A program made the position numbers and the translations under genes. 64,000 bases of DNA from Pontibacter lucknowensis (GTDB lineage Bacteria; Bacteroidota; Bacteroidia; Cytophagales; Hymenobacteraceae), in contig NZ_FTNM01000001.1 in NCBI RefSeq assembly GCF_900156415.1, forward strand, positions 1,325,221 to 1,389,220. The letters run 5' to 3'. The notes beneath the pieces are model-generated. The model saw only the letters and a program-made list of their open reading frames with translations, was not told the DNA's origin and made no database searches. Shown in pieces: positions 36,021 to 44,681 of the stretch (positions within the stretch are counted from its first letter, which is position 1; each line of letters starts with the position of its first letter).

Positions 36021-37121
36021 TTAGGCCTTTGCTTCCGCAAGAGAAGGGTAATCGATGTAGCCTTCGGCACCAGGAGAGTAAAATGTGTTTTTGTCGGCTT
36101 CCTGCAATTTTTCATTTTGGCGGAAACGCTCCGGCAGGTCCGGGTTAGAGATGAAGGGCACCCCGAAGGCTACCATATCTGCCTCGCCAGCTTCAATCAC
36201 GGCGTTGCCTTTTTCCTGCGTAAAGCCCGCATTGATGATCAGATTGCCTTTGTAAATCGGGCGGTAGCGCTTGGCTACGTTCTGCTCAGCATGCGGCACG
36301 TTACTCACGTCGTTGAACGGCTCCGACAGGTGCAGGTACGACAGCTTGTAGTTATTCAGTTTTTCGATGATGTAGTCGAAGGTCGGGATGGTCTCCTCGT
36401 CCAGCGTCATTCCAAAAATACCGTGCAGGCTCGGGTTCAGACGAACACCCACACGCTCTACTGGCATTACTTCCTGAATTGCCTCGATAACTTCGAACAG
36501 AATACGGGCTCTGTTTTCCTTGGAACCGCCATACTCGTCGGTGCGGATATTAGACGTGCCATTAAAGAACTGGTGCAGCAGATAGCCATTCGACGAGTGG
36601 ATCTCCACGCCATCGAAGCCGGCGTCCATCGCGTTCTTGGCAGCCGCTTTGTAGTCCTGCACGATCTGCTTGATCTCAGGTATAGTCAACTCACGTGGAG
36701 TAACGGTGTTTTTGAAGCCTTCAGGAGTGTAGGCCTGTGCATTCGGGTTGATAGCGGAAGGGGCTACCGGGTATTCGCCATTGTGAAAATCCGGGTGCGA
36801 CATACGGCCCACATGCCAGAGCTGCGCGAAAATCCTGCCTCCCTCGGCATGCACCGCGTCGGTTACTTTCTTCCAGCCGGCCACCTGTTCTTGGCTATAC
36901 ATACCCGGCGTGTTGATGTAGCCCACAGCCTGCTCCGAGATCTGAGTTCCTTCCGAAATGATCAGGCCGGCACTTGCGCGTTGTGCATAATAAGTTGCCA
37001 TCAGGTCGTTGGCCACATTGCCTTCGTTAGCTGCACGGCTGCGTGTCATGGGTGCCATGATCACGCGGTTGTTCAGTTCTAAATCGTGTAGTTTTATTGG
37101 TCTTAAAAGTGGTTGTGACAT
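36021..37121 (-). CDS. Old yellow enzyme family alkene reductase
   Basis: An FMN-dependent NAD(P)H ene-reductase (NemA-like) acting on electrophilic alkenes. The 366-residue protein has MAPMTRSRA at the start, the substrate His/Asn pair in DGVEIHSSNGYLLHQFFNGTSNIRTDEYGGSKENRARILFEV and the late GNLIINAGFTQEKGNAVIEAGEADMVAFGVPFISNPDLPERF. I use ATG 37121 over the upstream TTG 37130. Together with the aldo/keto reductase and MarR it suggests response to reactive carbonyls or quinones. Confidence 0.95.
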   Translation of the reverse strand: MSQPLLRPIKLHDLELNNRVIMAPMTRSRAANEGNVANDLMATYYAQRASAGLIISEGTQISEQAVGYINTPGMYSQEQVAGWKKVTDAVHAEGGRIFAQLWHVGRMSHPDFHNGEYPVAPSAINPNAQAYTPEGFKNTVTPRELTIPEIKQIVQDYKAAAKNAMDAGFDGVEIHSSNGYLLHQFFNGTSNIRTDEYGGSKENRARILFEVIEAIQEVMPVERVGVRLNPSLHGIFGMTLDEETIPTFDYIIEKLNNYKLSYLHLSEPFNDVSNVPHAEQNVAKRYRPIYKGNLIINAGFTQEKGNAVIEAGEADMVAFGVPFISNPDLPERFRQNEKLQEADKNTFYSPGAEGYIDYPSLAEAKA

Positions 37122-37259
37122 ATGTTTCAATTGATAAATTGCTGATTGTTAAATTGTTTGGTGTGCGATTCGGGTTGATTGATCGTCGACTTACATTCTG
37201 CCCTCATTCGCGGGACGCGAGCGAGGGTAGGTTTGATGGATTTATAACTCCTAAACTCA

Positions 37260-38078
37260 CTAATCCCAATCCGGAGCGAAAGGCGGATTGACTACTCGCT
37301 GGTTATCCTTCTTAAGTTGATCAATCTGAGATACGTCTTCTGCAGACAGCTCAAAATCAAAAATGTTTAGGTTGTCAGCTAAGCGGTCTACTTTGGAGGT
37401 TCTAGGTATAGCCATAACGCCTTCTTGCTGAATCAGCCAGCGCAACGATACCTGCACTTCACTCTTGCCATATTTTTCGCCTATACCTTTGAGAACCGGG
37501 TTGCCGAGCACTTTGCCTTGCGCGATCGGACTATAGGCTGTCAGTGAAATGCCGTGCTCACGCAGGTAGGTATACAGCTTGGTCTGGTTAATCAGCGGGT
37601 GGTACTCTACCTGATTGGTGATGATGTCAGCGCCGGTTGCCAATACCTCTTCGAGCAGGGCAGTGGGGTGGTTGCTTACGCCAATGTACTTCGCATAGCC
37701 TTTTTGCTGTGCTTCCATCAATTGGTCCATGTACTCAGCCACGGGCACATTGCGGTTAGGCCAGTGAATCAGCAAGAGGTCCACATAGTCGGTTTTGAGC
37801 TTGCGCAAACTTTCCTCTACCGACGGCATAAAGTCTTTCTTGTACAGACTCTCCCTAAAAACCTTCGTGGTCAGGAAAATCTTGTCGCGTGCTATACCTG
37901 CGTTTTTGATGGCCGAGCCCACACCCGCCTCATTCTGGTAGATCTGTGCGGTGTCGATGTGGCGGTAACCTTCAGAGATAGCAGCGGCTGTGATTTCGCG
38001 TGCCTGATCATCAGACAATTGAAAAGTGCCCAACCCAAGTGCAGGGATAGATGCATCTTTTATCTGTATATGCTTCAT
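37260..38078 (-). CDS. Aldo/keto reductase
   Basis: A 272-residue NADPH-dependent carbonyl reductase of the 2,5-diketogluconate reductase group. Catalytic residues: Asp in HIDTAQIYQNE, Tyr in IYQNE, Lys in FLTTKVFRE and His in LLIHWPNRN. Coenzyme sites are seen in the IPRTSKVDRLADNLNIF region. A MarR-type operator copy sits 25 bases upstream of the start. Confidence 0.95.
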   Translation of the reverse strand: MKHIQIKDASIPALGLGTFQLSDDQAREITAAAISEGYRHIDTAQIYQNEAGVGSAIKNAGIARDKIFLTTKVFRESLYKKDFMPSVEESLRKLKTDYVDLLLIHWPNRNVPVAEYMDQLMEAQQKGYAKYIGVSNHPTALLEEVLATGADIITNQVEYHPLINQTKLYTYLREHGISLTAYSPIAQGKVLGNPVLKGIGEKYGKSEVQVSLRWLIQQEGVMAIPRTSKVDRLADNLNIFDFELSAEDVSQIDQLKKDNQRVVNPPFAPDWD

Positions 38079-38102
38079 AAAATATATTTCAGTTTGTACA
38101 TT

Positions 38103-38118
38103 ATTTGTGTATACAAAT
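38103..38118. promoter_or_regulatory. MarR-type operator upstream of the aldo/keto reductase
   Basis: ATTTGTGTATACAAAT has perfect six-base arms (ATTTGT/ACAAAT) and matches the perfect palindrome before marR. It begins 25 bases upstream of the aldo/keto reductase start, in the expected promoter. Confidence 0.7.
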
Positions 38119-38137
38119 ATTAGTATAAAAAAATAGC

Positions 38138-38587
38138 TCAGCCTCTGAGCTTGTCGAGTAATTTGCTCACTAAAACGGCCTCCTCCTGCGTCAGGTTATG
38201 GAAGCGATGGAAAAAGGTGGGCATCTGCTCGTCTATCTGACTAAGTAGTTCCGTGCCTTTTGGAGTAAGCCTTAGCTCGATCATGCGGCGGTTTGCCTGG
38301 CAAATATCACGGGTTACATAGCCTTTCTCAATCAGTTTATCGACCAGTCGAGTCACGTTGGAGTTGCGATCCACCATGCGCTCCTGCACTTCTCCAAAGC
38401 AAACGGGCTTTGGTTGCTGACCGCGCACGATGCTCAGTACATTGTGCTGCTGCAGCGTAAGTCCAAATTGCTTAAAGAAAGGTATAAACTGCTGATTCAG
38501 CCAATTGTTTGTAAACAACAGGTTAACGACCATCCGACGATGATCGTCCTTGAAGTCTTTCTGCTGTATTTCGTCTTCTATGCGCAT
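38138..38587 (-). CDS. MarR family transcriptional regulator
   Basis: A 149-residue winged-helix repressor. Helix-turn-helix region FGEVQERMVDRNSNVTRLVDKLIEKGYVTRDICQANRRMIELRLTPKGTELL is visible, flanked by dimerisation helices. I start at ATG 38587 because the longer frame (to 38656) runs across the promoter and operator. Its own promoter is a perfect TTG-N19-TACCTTTG and carries the operator palindrome, so it is autoregulated. It likely senses electrophiles or oxidants; no clear redox cysteine beyond those in ICQAN and VCFG is seen. Confidence 0.92.
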   Translation of the reverse strand: MRIEDEIQQKDFKDDHRRMVVNLLFTNNWLNQQFIPFFKQFGLTLQQHNVLSIVRGQQPKPVCFGEVQERMVDRNSNVTRLVDKLIEKGYVTRDICQANRRMIELRLTPKGTELLSQIDEQMPTFFHRFHNLTQEEAVLVSKLLDKLRG

Positions 38588-38603
38588 AGGCTGAATATGG
38601 GTA

Positions 38604-38634
38604 CAAAGGTAGTGTTGTTGTTTGTATATACAAA
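38604..38634 (-). promoter_or_regulatory. Promoter and operator of marR
   Basis: On the minus strand TTG (38633-38631), 19 bases, TACCTTTG (38611-38604), a perfect Bacteroidota promoter, with a start near 38598. The 14-base perfect palindrome TTTGTATATACAAA (38621-38634) covers the -33 element, so MarR binding would block polymerase. Confidence 0.85.
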
Positions 38635-38695
38635 TGTTATGCCTAAAAAGTTGCACGCCACATATCTGTCAGACTGAAGCGAAACTTTAGCAGGA

Positions 38696-39136
38696 TTAGT
38701 CCCAGTATGCTTGGGGGAGCTGCTGGCCTTCTGCAGAGAAGGCTAGCTCAAGTTCTCCTGATTTGCCCTTAAGCACTACCTGATACGTGGTAGTGTCGCC
38801 TTTTACAACAACTTCAGCCTCTTCGGTTTTGTAATTGGGGTAGCTTTGGGCGATGGATCTGGCGACAGCTTCTGGTAATTCTGAGGATTGCAAGTTACGC
38901 TTGTACTGCATAAGCTCACCCGATTGTCGAAAAAGTGCGCTATGTGCTACCGCATGCATGTTGAAGTCAGCCTCATAATCTTTACCGCTCCTTTCCCACT
39001 CAATATCAAAGGCAAGTGGAAATGTGTTCAGTAGGTTTTGCCGTACCTCCAGTGGCACTTTCTCTGGCAACACATCATCGTCACAGGAAACCAGAAGTCC
39101 TGCAAAAAGTGTGACGGTGGCGAATCGTAGCTTCAT
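38696..39136 (-). CDS. PepSY-like lipoprotein, copy A
   Basis: A 146-residue lipoprotein started at ATG 39136: MKLRFATVTLFAGLLVSC gives the lipid Cys. The rest matches the PepSY-like/beta-lactamase-inhibitor-like domain family: LPEAVARSIAQSYPNYKTEEAEVV...YQVVLKGKSGELELAFSAEGQQLPQAYWD. It shares the ending QAYWD and layout with its neighbour, so the two are tandem paralogues. Function unknown. Confidence 0.8.
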   Translation of the reverse strand: MKLRFATVTLFAGLLVSCDDDVLPEKVPLEVRQNLLNTFPLAFDIEWERSGKDYEADFNMHAVAHSALFRQSGELMQYKRNLQSSELPEAVARSIAQSYPNYKTEEAEVVVKGDTTTYQVVLKGKSGELELAFSAEGQQLPQAYWD

Positions 39137-39314
39137 GATTATGTAATGAAAGGTAACCTGATGAATTGGTCCTAAGCTTAGCATGCAAATCTGAAGAAAC
39201 TTTGTAGAATAGGTTATTAATGATCACCCCAGTAAAGAAGCACAGGGACTATTATTTGTCGGGAGGGGCCAGGGAAGGCTGTTTGGTAGTTGAGCGGCCT
39301 TGCATGGAATTTAA

Positions 39315-39341
39315 AAGCCTGAGGTATAGGACCCCAGGCTT
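39315..39341 (-). terminator. Terminator of PepSY-like copy B
   Basis: AAGCCTG (39315-39321) and CAGGCTT (39335-39341) form a 7-bp stem; the loop holds a copy of the AGGTATA motif. Read leftward it is followed by TTTTAAATT. Confidence 0.7.
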
Positions 39342-39366
39342 CTGATTAATTGAGCTTTGTCATTCC

Positions 39367-39816
39367 TTAATCCCAGTATGCCTGCTGTACCTGCTGGCCG
39401 TCGGCGGAGTAAACCAGTTTCTCGTCTTTGGTATTGTTGTCCAGTTCAACCTGGTACAGCATTGTCTGTCCTTCCTCCAGTCGCTCGATGTCATCCAGGC
39501 GATAGGCAGCATAGTCTGTGTTGATGGCTGCTCGCACAGCGTCCGGTAATTCAGACTCAGGTATATCCTGCTTATGCTTTATCAGGCCCCCCGAGGCATT
39601 AAACAGTGCACTATAATCTACTTTGTTTACATCGAAATCTGCTTCGTAATTATCTCCTTTTTGCTCCCAATCAATGTCGGCGGCATCAGGGAAACTACTG
39701 AGTAATGTTTCTTTTACGGCGGCAGGTACGTCATCAGGATTTACGTCATTTGAGTTATTATCACAAGCAAACAGGGTGCTTGCCATAAAAAGCATAGCAA
39801 ATGCAGTCTTTTTCAT
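39367..39816 (-). CDS. PepSY-like lipoprotein, copy B
   Basis: A 149-residue lipoprotein started at ATG 39816 (MKKTAFAMLFMASTLFAC), the longer frame being unlikely. It shares with copy A a DVPAAVKETLLSSFPDAADIDWEQKGDNYEADF segment (copy A: FPLAFDIEWERSGKDYEADF), then a PepSY-like LPDAVRAAINTDYAAYRLDDIE region and the ending QAYWD. A terminator for the next gene overlaps its upstream region. Confidence 0.8.
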   Translation of the reverse strand: MKKTAFAMLFMASTLFACDNNSNDVNPDDVPAAVKETLLSSFPDAADIDWEQKGDNYEADFDVNKVDYSALFNASGGLIKHKQDIPESELPDAVRAAINTDYAAYRLDDIERLEEGQTMLYQVELDNNTKDEKLVYSADGQQVQQAYWD

Positions 39817-39912
39817 TTTCTTCAATTTAGGTTTTACAAATCGGTTGTATAGCATCTTACGGATCGATTTTGGAGGAATTCTGAAGAAGAGGGGTATTTT
39901 TGAAAAAGAAAA

Positions 39913-39940
39913 AGCGGCTGCAATTTTCACCACAGCCGCT
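39913..39940 (-). terminator. Terminator of the M16 peptidase gene
   Basis: AGCGGCTG (39913-39920) pairs with CAGCCGCT (39933-39940) across 12 bases; read leftward it is followed by TTTTTCTTTTT. Confidence 0.85.
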
Positions 39941-39964
39941 CCTATTTATATAAGCTATACTTGC

Positions 39965-41230
39965 CTAGGCCTCATGTGCTACTGGTTGAGCTTTCTTTTC
40001 CGCCTTGTAAAGCAAAGTAGAGCAATTGTTAGGATCAAGCACCTGCTTGGCGCAGCGCAGGATGTCCTGCGGCGTCACGGCCTGTATCCTTTCGCCCTCC
40101 GTGTTCACGAAGTTCGCGTCGCCGAGTAGCTTGCCGTAGGCCAGGTTCATGGCCCGGTTCAGCAGCTCGATCTCCGAGAACACAATAGAGGTCTCCGCCT
40201 GGTTTTTTACTTTGTTCAGTTCTTCCTCGTCTACCAGCTTTTCCATCAACTCTTTGTTGATAGCCTCAATGGCAGCATTGGCTTCCTGCAGGTCCACACC
40301 TTCGTTGAGTTTGCCCTGGATGATCAGCAAGCCCGGTTCGATGGAGCCGGTCACGGAGGCGGAGATGGAGTTGAACAGCTTCTGCTCCTTCACCAGTTGC
40401 TCATATAGGCGCGACGATTTGCCCCGGCCCAGTATATCGCTGATCAGGTCGACGGCATAGTAGTCTTCGTGGGTGCGGTGTGGCATGTGGTAAGCCTTGT
40501 AGATGGCGCTCAAGGGCACGTCGGCACTGGTTTCGAGCACACGCGGCCCCTGCTGCTTGGGCTCGTTAGGTATAGCGCGCTCGTACTTCTCGCCGGCAGG
40601 TATAGGGCCGAACCATTTTTCGGTCAGCTCCTTCGCCTTGTCAAACGTCACATTGCCGGCCACCACCAATATGGCATTGCTTGGCGAGTAATGTTTCCTG
40701 TGGAACGCTTTCACGATGTCCATGGTCGCGTCTTCGATGTGGGCGATCTCCTTGCCGATGGTCGCCCATTTATAAGGGTGCTGCTCATAGGCCAGCGGTC
40801 GCAGTTTCAGCCACACATCGCCGTAGGGCTGGTTCAGGTAGTTCTGCTTAAACTCCTCTACCACCACCTTGCGCTGCACTTCCAGTCCGTGATCGCTAAA
40901 AGCCAGGTCCAGCATGCGGTCCGACTCTAGCCAAAAGCCGGTTTCGATGTTCTGAGCCGGCAGCGAGAGGTAATAGTTGGTGATGTCGGGGCTGGTGAAG
41001 GCGTTATTCTCGCCACCTACCCGCTGCAGGGGCTCGTCGTAAACTGGTATATTTTTGGAGCCGCTGAACATCAGGTGCTCGAATAAATGCGCGAAGCCGG
41101 TGTGCTGCTCTACCTCGTCGCGGGAGCCCACGTCGTAGAGCACGTTCAGCACGGCCATGGGAGAGGTATGGTCTTCGTGCACGATCACACGGAGGCCGTT
41201 ATCCAGCGTAAATTCCTCGAACTGTATCAT
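39965..41230 (-). CDS. M16 family metallopeptidase
   Basis: A 421-residue pitrilysin-type zinc peptidase started at ATG 41230. The inverted zinc motif HLFEH is visible in HTGFAHLFEHLMFSGSKNI, with the distal Glu about 75 residues on in KVVVEEFKQNY. No signal peptide, so it is likely cytoplasmic. Single-domain length suggests it works with a partner or as a dimer like bacterial PqqL/insulinase-like half enzymes. A 270-base gap separates it from the divergent E1 gene. Confidence 0.93.
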   Translation of the reverse strand: MIQFEEFTLDNGLRVIVHEDHTSPMAVLNVLYDVGSRDEVEQHTGFAHLFEHLMFSGSKNIPVYDEPLQRVGGENNAFTSPDITNYYLSLPAQNIETGFWLESDRMLDLAFSDHGLEVQRKVVVEEFKQNYLNQPYGDVWLKLRPLAYEQHPYKWATIGKEIAHIEDATMDIVKAFHRKHYSPSNAILVVAGNVTFDKAKELTEKWFGPIPAGEKYERAIPNEPKQQGPRVLETSADVPLSAIYKAYHMPHRTHEDYYAVDLISDILGRGKSSRLYEQLVKEQKLFNSISASVTGSIEPGLLIIQGKLNEGVDLQEANAAIEAINKELMEKLVDEEELNKVKNQAETSIVFSEIELLNRAMNLAYGKLLGDANFVNTEGERIQAVTPQDILRCAKQVLDPNNCSTLLYKAEKKAQPVAHEA

Positions 41231-41527
41231 AATTTTCTTCTCTTTAAAGGGCGGCAACTGATGTTACCTTTGCCTGATTTCTTTCCTGTCTTTTCTTTTT
41301 CAACAGGTATACCTTGTAGCCTGTTCAACCAAAACCGGCAAATACTTGCAGGCCTGACAGGTTTTCTGTAGCTTTTGCTTTCTTTACGGGTTTTCGGACG
41401 CCGCTTGTTGCGTGTGCCGGAGCCGGTAAGACACGAAGTACCGAACAAATTTATAAATTAGCACCATAATCGGCGGCTAAAGCAAACGTTATGCTGCCAT
41501 ACCACAACGAATTTTCCGCATCACAAG
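41231..41527. other. Divergent spacer between M16 peptidase and E1 dehydrogenase genes
   Basis: No gene; promoter region for two divergent genes. One AGGTATA motif copy lies near 41306. No clear TTG-N19-TAnnTTTG pattern was found on either strand by eye. Confidence 0.4.
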
Positions 41528-43507
41528 ATGAACTATAACCGCAAAGAATACTCTGACGACGAACTGATCGCCTTATATAAAGGCATACTGAAACCCCGCA
41601 TGATCGAGGAGCGCATGCTGGTGTTGCTGCGCCAGGGCAAGGTGAGCAAGTGGTTCTCAGGTATAGGGCAGGAGGCTATCTCAGTAGGCTCGGCCATGGC
41701 GCTGGAGTCAGACGAGTACATCCTGCCGCTGCACCGCAACTTGGGTGTGTTTACGAGCCGCGAAGTGCCGCTTGACAGACTCTTTGCGCAGTTTCAGGGC
41801 AAGAAGACCGGCTTTACGAAGGGCCGCGACCGCTCTTTCCACTTCGGCTCCAACGAGCACCACATCGTGGGCATGATCTCGCACCTGGGTCCGCAGTTGG
41901 CGGTGGCCGACGGTATAGCCTTGGCCGACCTGCTCGATAACAAAGAAAAAGTGGCGCTGGTGTTCAGCGGCGACGGTGGTGCTTCGGAAGGCGACTTCCA
42001 CGAGGCGCTCAACGTGGCGGCTGTCTGGAACCTGCCGGTCATCTTTATGATTGAGAACAACGGCTACGGTTTGTCTACGCCGAGCAACGAGCAATTTAAG
42101 TTCAAGCACTTCATTGACAAAGGCCCGGCCTATGGGATTGACGCCCTGCAGATCGACGGGAACAACATTGTGGAGGTATACGACACGGTGCGCCAAGCTG
42201 CCTACAGCATGCGTAAGAACCCGCGCCCGATGCTGATCGAGGCCATCACCTTCCGCATGCGCGGTCACGAAGAGGCCAGCGGTACGAAGTATGTGCCGCA
42301 GGAGTTGTTTGAGAAGTGGGCCAAGAAGGATCCGGTGGAAAACTTTGAGAAATACCTGCTCGATGAAGTGATCCTGACGCAGAAAGCTATTGACAGCATT
42401 CGCGAGGAGATAAAGGCCGAAATCGAGGAAGGGCTGCAGACGGCCTTTGCCACGCCGATGCCGGAAGTTAACCGCGAGGAGGAACTGGAGGATATGTACC
42501 GCCCGTTCGAGCAAGAAGTGATCAAGCCTGCTTCGGATGCCAAAACTGAAAGACGCTATGTAGACGCTATTTCGGACGGACTGCGCCAGAGCATGGAGCG
42601 CTATCCGGAACTGGTGCTGATGGGACAGGATATTGCCGAGTACGGCGGTGTGTTCAAGATCACAGAAGGCTTTGTTGATCAGTTTGGCAAAGACCGCGTG
42701 CGCAACACCCCGCTTTGTGAATCGGCTATTCTAGGTATAGGTTTGGGTATGTCCGTGAAGGGCAAGAAGAGCATGGTCGAGATGCAGTTTGCGGACTTCG
42801 TGAGCTGTGGCTTTAACCAGATCGTAAACAACCTCGCCAAGAGCCATTACCGCTGGGGGCAGAACGCCGATGTGGTGGTACGCATGCCAACGGGTGCCGG
42901 TACAGCCGCCGGTCCTTTCCACTCCCAGAGCAACGAGGCGTGGTTCTTCCACACACCGGGGCTTAAAATCGTTTACCCATCCTCGCCTTACGATGCCAAA
43001 GGTTTGCTGAACGCCGCCATCGAAGACCCGAACCCGGTTATGTACTTTGAGCACAAGCTGCTGTACCGCTCCATCTCGCAGGAGATTCCAGACGATTACT
43101 ATACTATCGAGATCGGCAAGGCCAAACTGGTGGCCGAAGGGTCGGATATTTCGATCATCACCTATGGTATGGGTGTGCACTGGGCCAAGCAACTGCAGCA
43201 GGAGATGACGGACATCAGCTTCGATATACTGGACCTGCGCTCGCTGCTGCCTTGGGACAAAGAAGCTGTACGCGATACTGTGGCCCGCACCGGCCGCGTG
43301 ATCATTCTGCACGAAGACACCATGACGGGCGGTATAGGCGGCGAGATAGCGGCCTGGATCGGGGAGAATTGCTTTGAGCTGCTCGACGGGCCAGTAACAC
43401 GTGTTGCCAGTCTGGATACAGCCGTGCCATTTGCGCCGCCGTTGGAGCAGGAGTTCCTGCCGAAGCAGCGCCTGCGCGAGAAGGTGGAGAGCACTATGGC
43501 ATTTTAG
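41528..43507 (+). CDS. Thiamine-diphosphate 2-oxoacid dehydrogenase E1, alpha and beta fused
   Basis: A 659-residue E1 of a branched-chain or pyruvate dehydrogenase-type complex, decarboxylating the oxoacid and acylating the lipoyl group of E2. The alpha half (1 to about 335) has the ThDP motif GDGGASEGDFHEALNVAAVWNLPVIFMIENNGYG; the beta half (about 345-659) has RYVDAISDGLRQSM, GQDIAEYGGVFKITEGF, the FADFVSCGFNQIVNNLAK region and the late PLEQEFLPKQRLREKVE. Separate subunits are usual, so this is a fusion. Lipoyl synthase in the window supplies its E2 cofactor. Confidence 0.93.
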   Translation: MNYNRKEYSDDELIALYKGILKPRMIEERMLVLLRQGKVSKWFSGIGQEAISVGSAMALESDEYILPLHRNLGVFTSREVPLDRLFAQFQGKKTGFTKGRDRSFHFGSNEHHIVGMISHLGPQLAVADGIALADLLDNKEKVALVFSGDGGASEGDFHEALNVAAVWNLPVIFMIENNGYGLSTPSNEQFKFKHFIDKGPAYGIDALQIDGNNIVEVYDTVRQAAYSMRKNPRPMLIEAITFRMRGHEEASGTKYVPQELFEKWAKKDPVENFEKYLLDEVILTQKAIDSIREEIKAEIEEGLQTAFATPMPEVNREEELEDMYRPFEQEVIKPASDAKTERRYVDAISDGLRQSMERYPELVLMGQDIAEYGGVFKITEGFVDQFGKDRVRNTPLCESAILGIGLGMSVKGKKSMVEMQFADFVSCGFNQIVNNLAKSHYRWGQNADVVVRMPTGAGTAAGPFHSQSNEAWFFHTPGLKIVYPSSPYDAKGLLNAAIEDPNPVMYFEHKLLYRSISQEIPDDYYTIEIGKAKLVAEGSDISIITYGMGVHWAKQLQQEMTDISFDILDLRSLLPWDKEAVRDTVARTGRVIILHEDTMTGGIGGEIAAWIGENCFELLDGPVTRVASLDTAVPFAPPLEQEFLPKQRLREKVESTMAF

Positions 43508-43542
43508 CGGAAAATAGAGGAAATAAACGTATATTGCTTGTG

Positions 43543-43749
43543 ATGCAGAAAAGTAGATATTGGGTGTTAGGCCTGCTGTGCATGGCACTGCTGTTCGGGT
43601 CGGGCTGTCAGCGCAAGGGAATTATACCTTGCCCGAAGCCTGGCAAGACGAGTAAAGTGTCGGGTAAAAACGCCTCCGGACTGGAAGCCGTGCGGGTGGA
43701 CATGGACAAAAACGGCCGTGTGAAGAAGAAGCGAATGGGAATTTTTTAG
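43543..43749 (+). CDS. Small hypothetical lipoprotein
   Basis: 68 residues from ATG 43543 (a TTG at 43534 is upstream). MQKSRYWVLGLLCMALLFGSGC is a lipoprotein signal; the mature rest is short and basic, ending VKKKRMGIF. Not recognised. It lies just after the E1 gene and may be expressed with the next small secreted gene, whose C-terminus is also basic. Confidence 0.55.
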   Translation: MQKSRYWVLGLLCMALLFGSGCQRKGIIPCPKPGKTSKVSGKNASGLEAVRVDMDKNGRVKKKRMGIF

Positions 43750-43803
43750 GGGAGCAACTCCTATTCCCGAATTCAGTATAACAACTGTAGATGGAAAGCT
43801 GTT

Positions 43804-44160
43804 ATGGAAAAGTTGGGATTTGAAAAGCAAACGAAACGTTTGGTGGTAATGACAGGTATGCTGTTTCTAGCGGCATGGCCTGCATTTGGTCAGATCAGTT
43901 ATACCATGACAGATAAGCACGGTCGCTTGCTGCGTCAGTCGCTGCGGGAAGCCAACCAGGTAGAGGCAACCACCTATAAGGAAACCCACCTGAACATGGA
44001 CGCCTATACCTTGAAAAAGGGCGAGTCTGGCAAAGTGAGACAGCGCCCGATGCTGGGGTTATTCAAAGCAAAGCACGATGGCACGAAAGAAGCCGTGCAG
44101 CGTGACCCGGCTGTCCGCGAGAAAAAGAAATTCAGGCTTTTCCGGAAGAAGGAAAAGTAA
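43804..44160 (+). CDS. Secreted basic hypothetical protein
   Basis: 118 residues with an N-terminal hydrophobic segment (about 12-30, LVVMTGMLFLAAWPAFGQ) that fits a signal peptide and a Lys/Arg-rich C-terminus ending KKKFRLFRKKEK. Not recognised as any family. It precedes ytxJ by 16 bases on the same strand and could be co-transcribed. Confidence 0.55.
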   Translation: MEKLGFEKQTKRLVVMTGMLFLAAWPAFGQISYTMTDKHGRLLRQSLREANQVEATTYKETHLNMDAYTLKKGESGKVRQRPMLGLFKAKHDGTKEAVQRDPAVREKKKFRLFRKKEK

Positions 44161-44176
44161 ACCTAACCAGATAGCT

Positions 44177-44518
44177 ATGAATTGGCATCCGCTTACAAGC
44201 GTAGAGCAATTAGATACCATAATTGAAGAGTCGAAGCACACCCCGGTGGTAATATTTAAGCATAGTACATCATGTTCTATCAGCTCCACTGCCAAAAGCA
44301 GACTGGAGCGCCAGTGGGATGGTGCCGGTGTAGACCATATTAAGCCTTATTATCTTGACCTGTTACGCTACCGACCGGTTTCGAATGAAATAGCGGAAGT
44401 GTTTCAGGTACAGCACCAGTCGCCCCAACTGCTGCTTATCCAGGATGGTATGTGCGCATATGATGCCTCACATTTGAGCATCAGCATTGACTCGATGAAG
44501 AAGAGCTTGGTGGCCTGA
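44177..44518 (+). CDS. ytxJ: Bacillithiol-system redox-active protein YtxJ
   Basis: A 113-residue thioredoxin-fold protein with a monothiol-type motif TSCSIS in VIFKHSTSCSISSTAKSRLERQW, the known mark of the YtxJ family that reduces bacillithiolated proteins. I start at ATG 44177; the longer overlapping frame from 44078 is an artefact. Presence of YtxJ implies that this organism uses bacillithiol, which fits the DinB-family protein in the window. Confidence 0.9.
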   Translation: MNWHPLTSVEQLDTIIEESKHTPVVIFKHSTSCSISSTAKSRLERQWDGAGVDHIKPYYLDLLRYRPVSNEIAEVFQVQHQSPQLLLIQDGMCAYDASHLSISIDSMKKSLVA

Positions 44519-44681
44519 TAATTCAGAGCCGTTAATCCAGCCCCATCGATAACCTGTATTCCTTGATAGTAGCCATCCTGACCAGAGTTCTAAGCTGGGC
44601 TGTATGGCTTCGGATGCCTGATACCGCCTGCTTTTGGTTCCGGCCTTTGGATAGAACATACCTAACCCAAATTGTATAAAG
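44519..44681. other. Short spacer without gene
   Basis: Nothing recognised; no strong hairpin or promoter seen. Confidence 0.3.

Noticed and set aside
36117..37082. Long open frame (321 residues) on the plus strand
   Set aside because: Antisense shadow of the old yellow enzyme gene; low-quality composition and no family.
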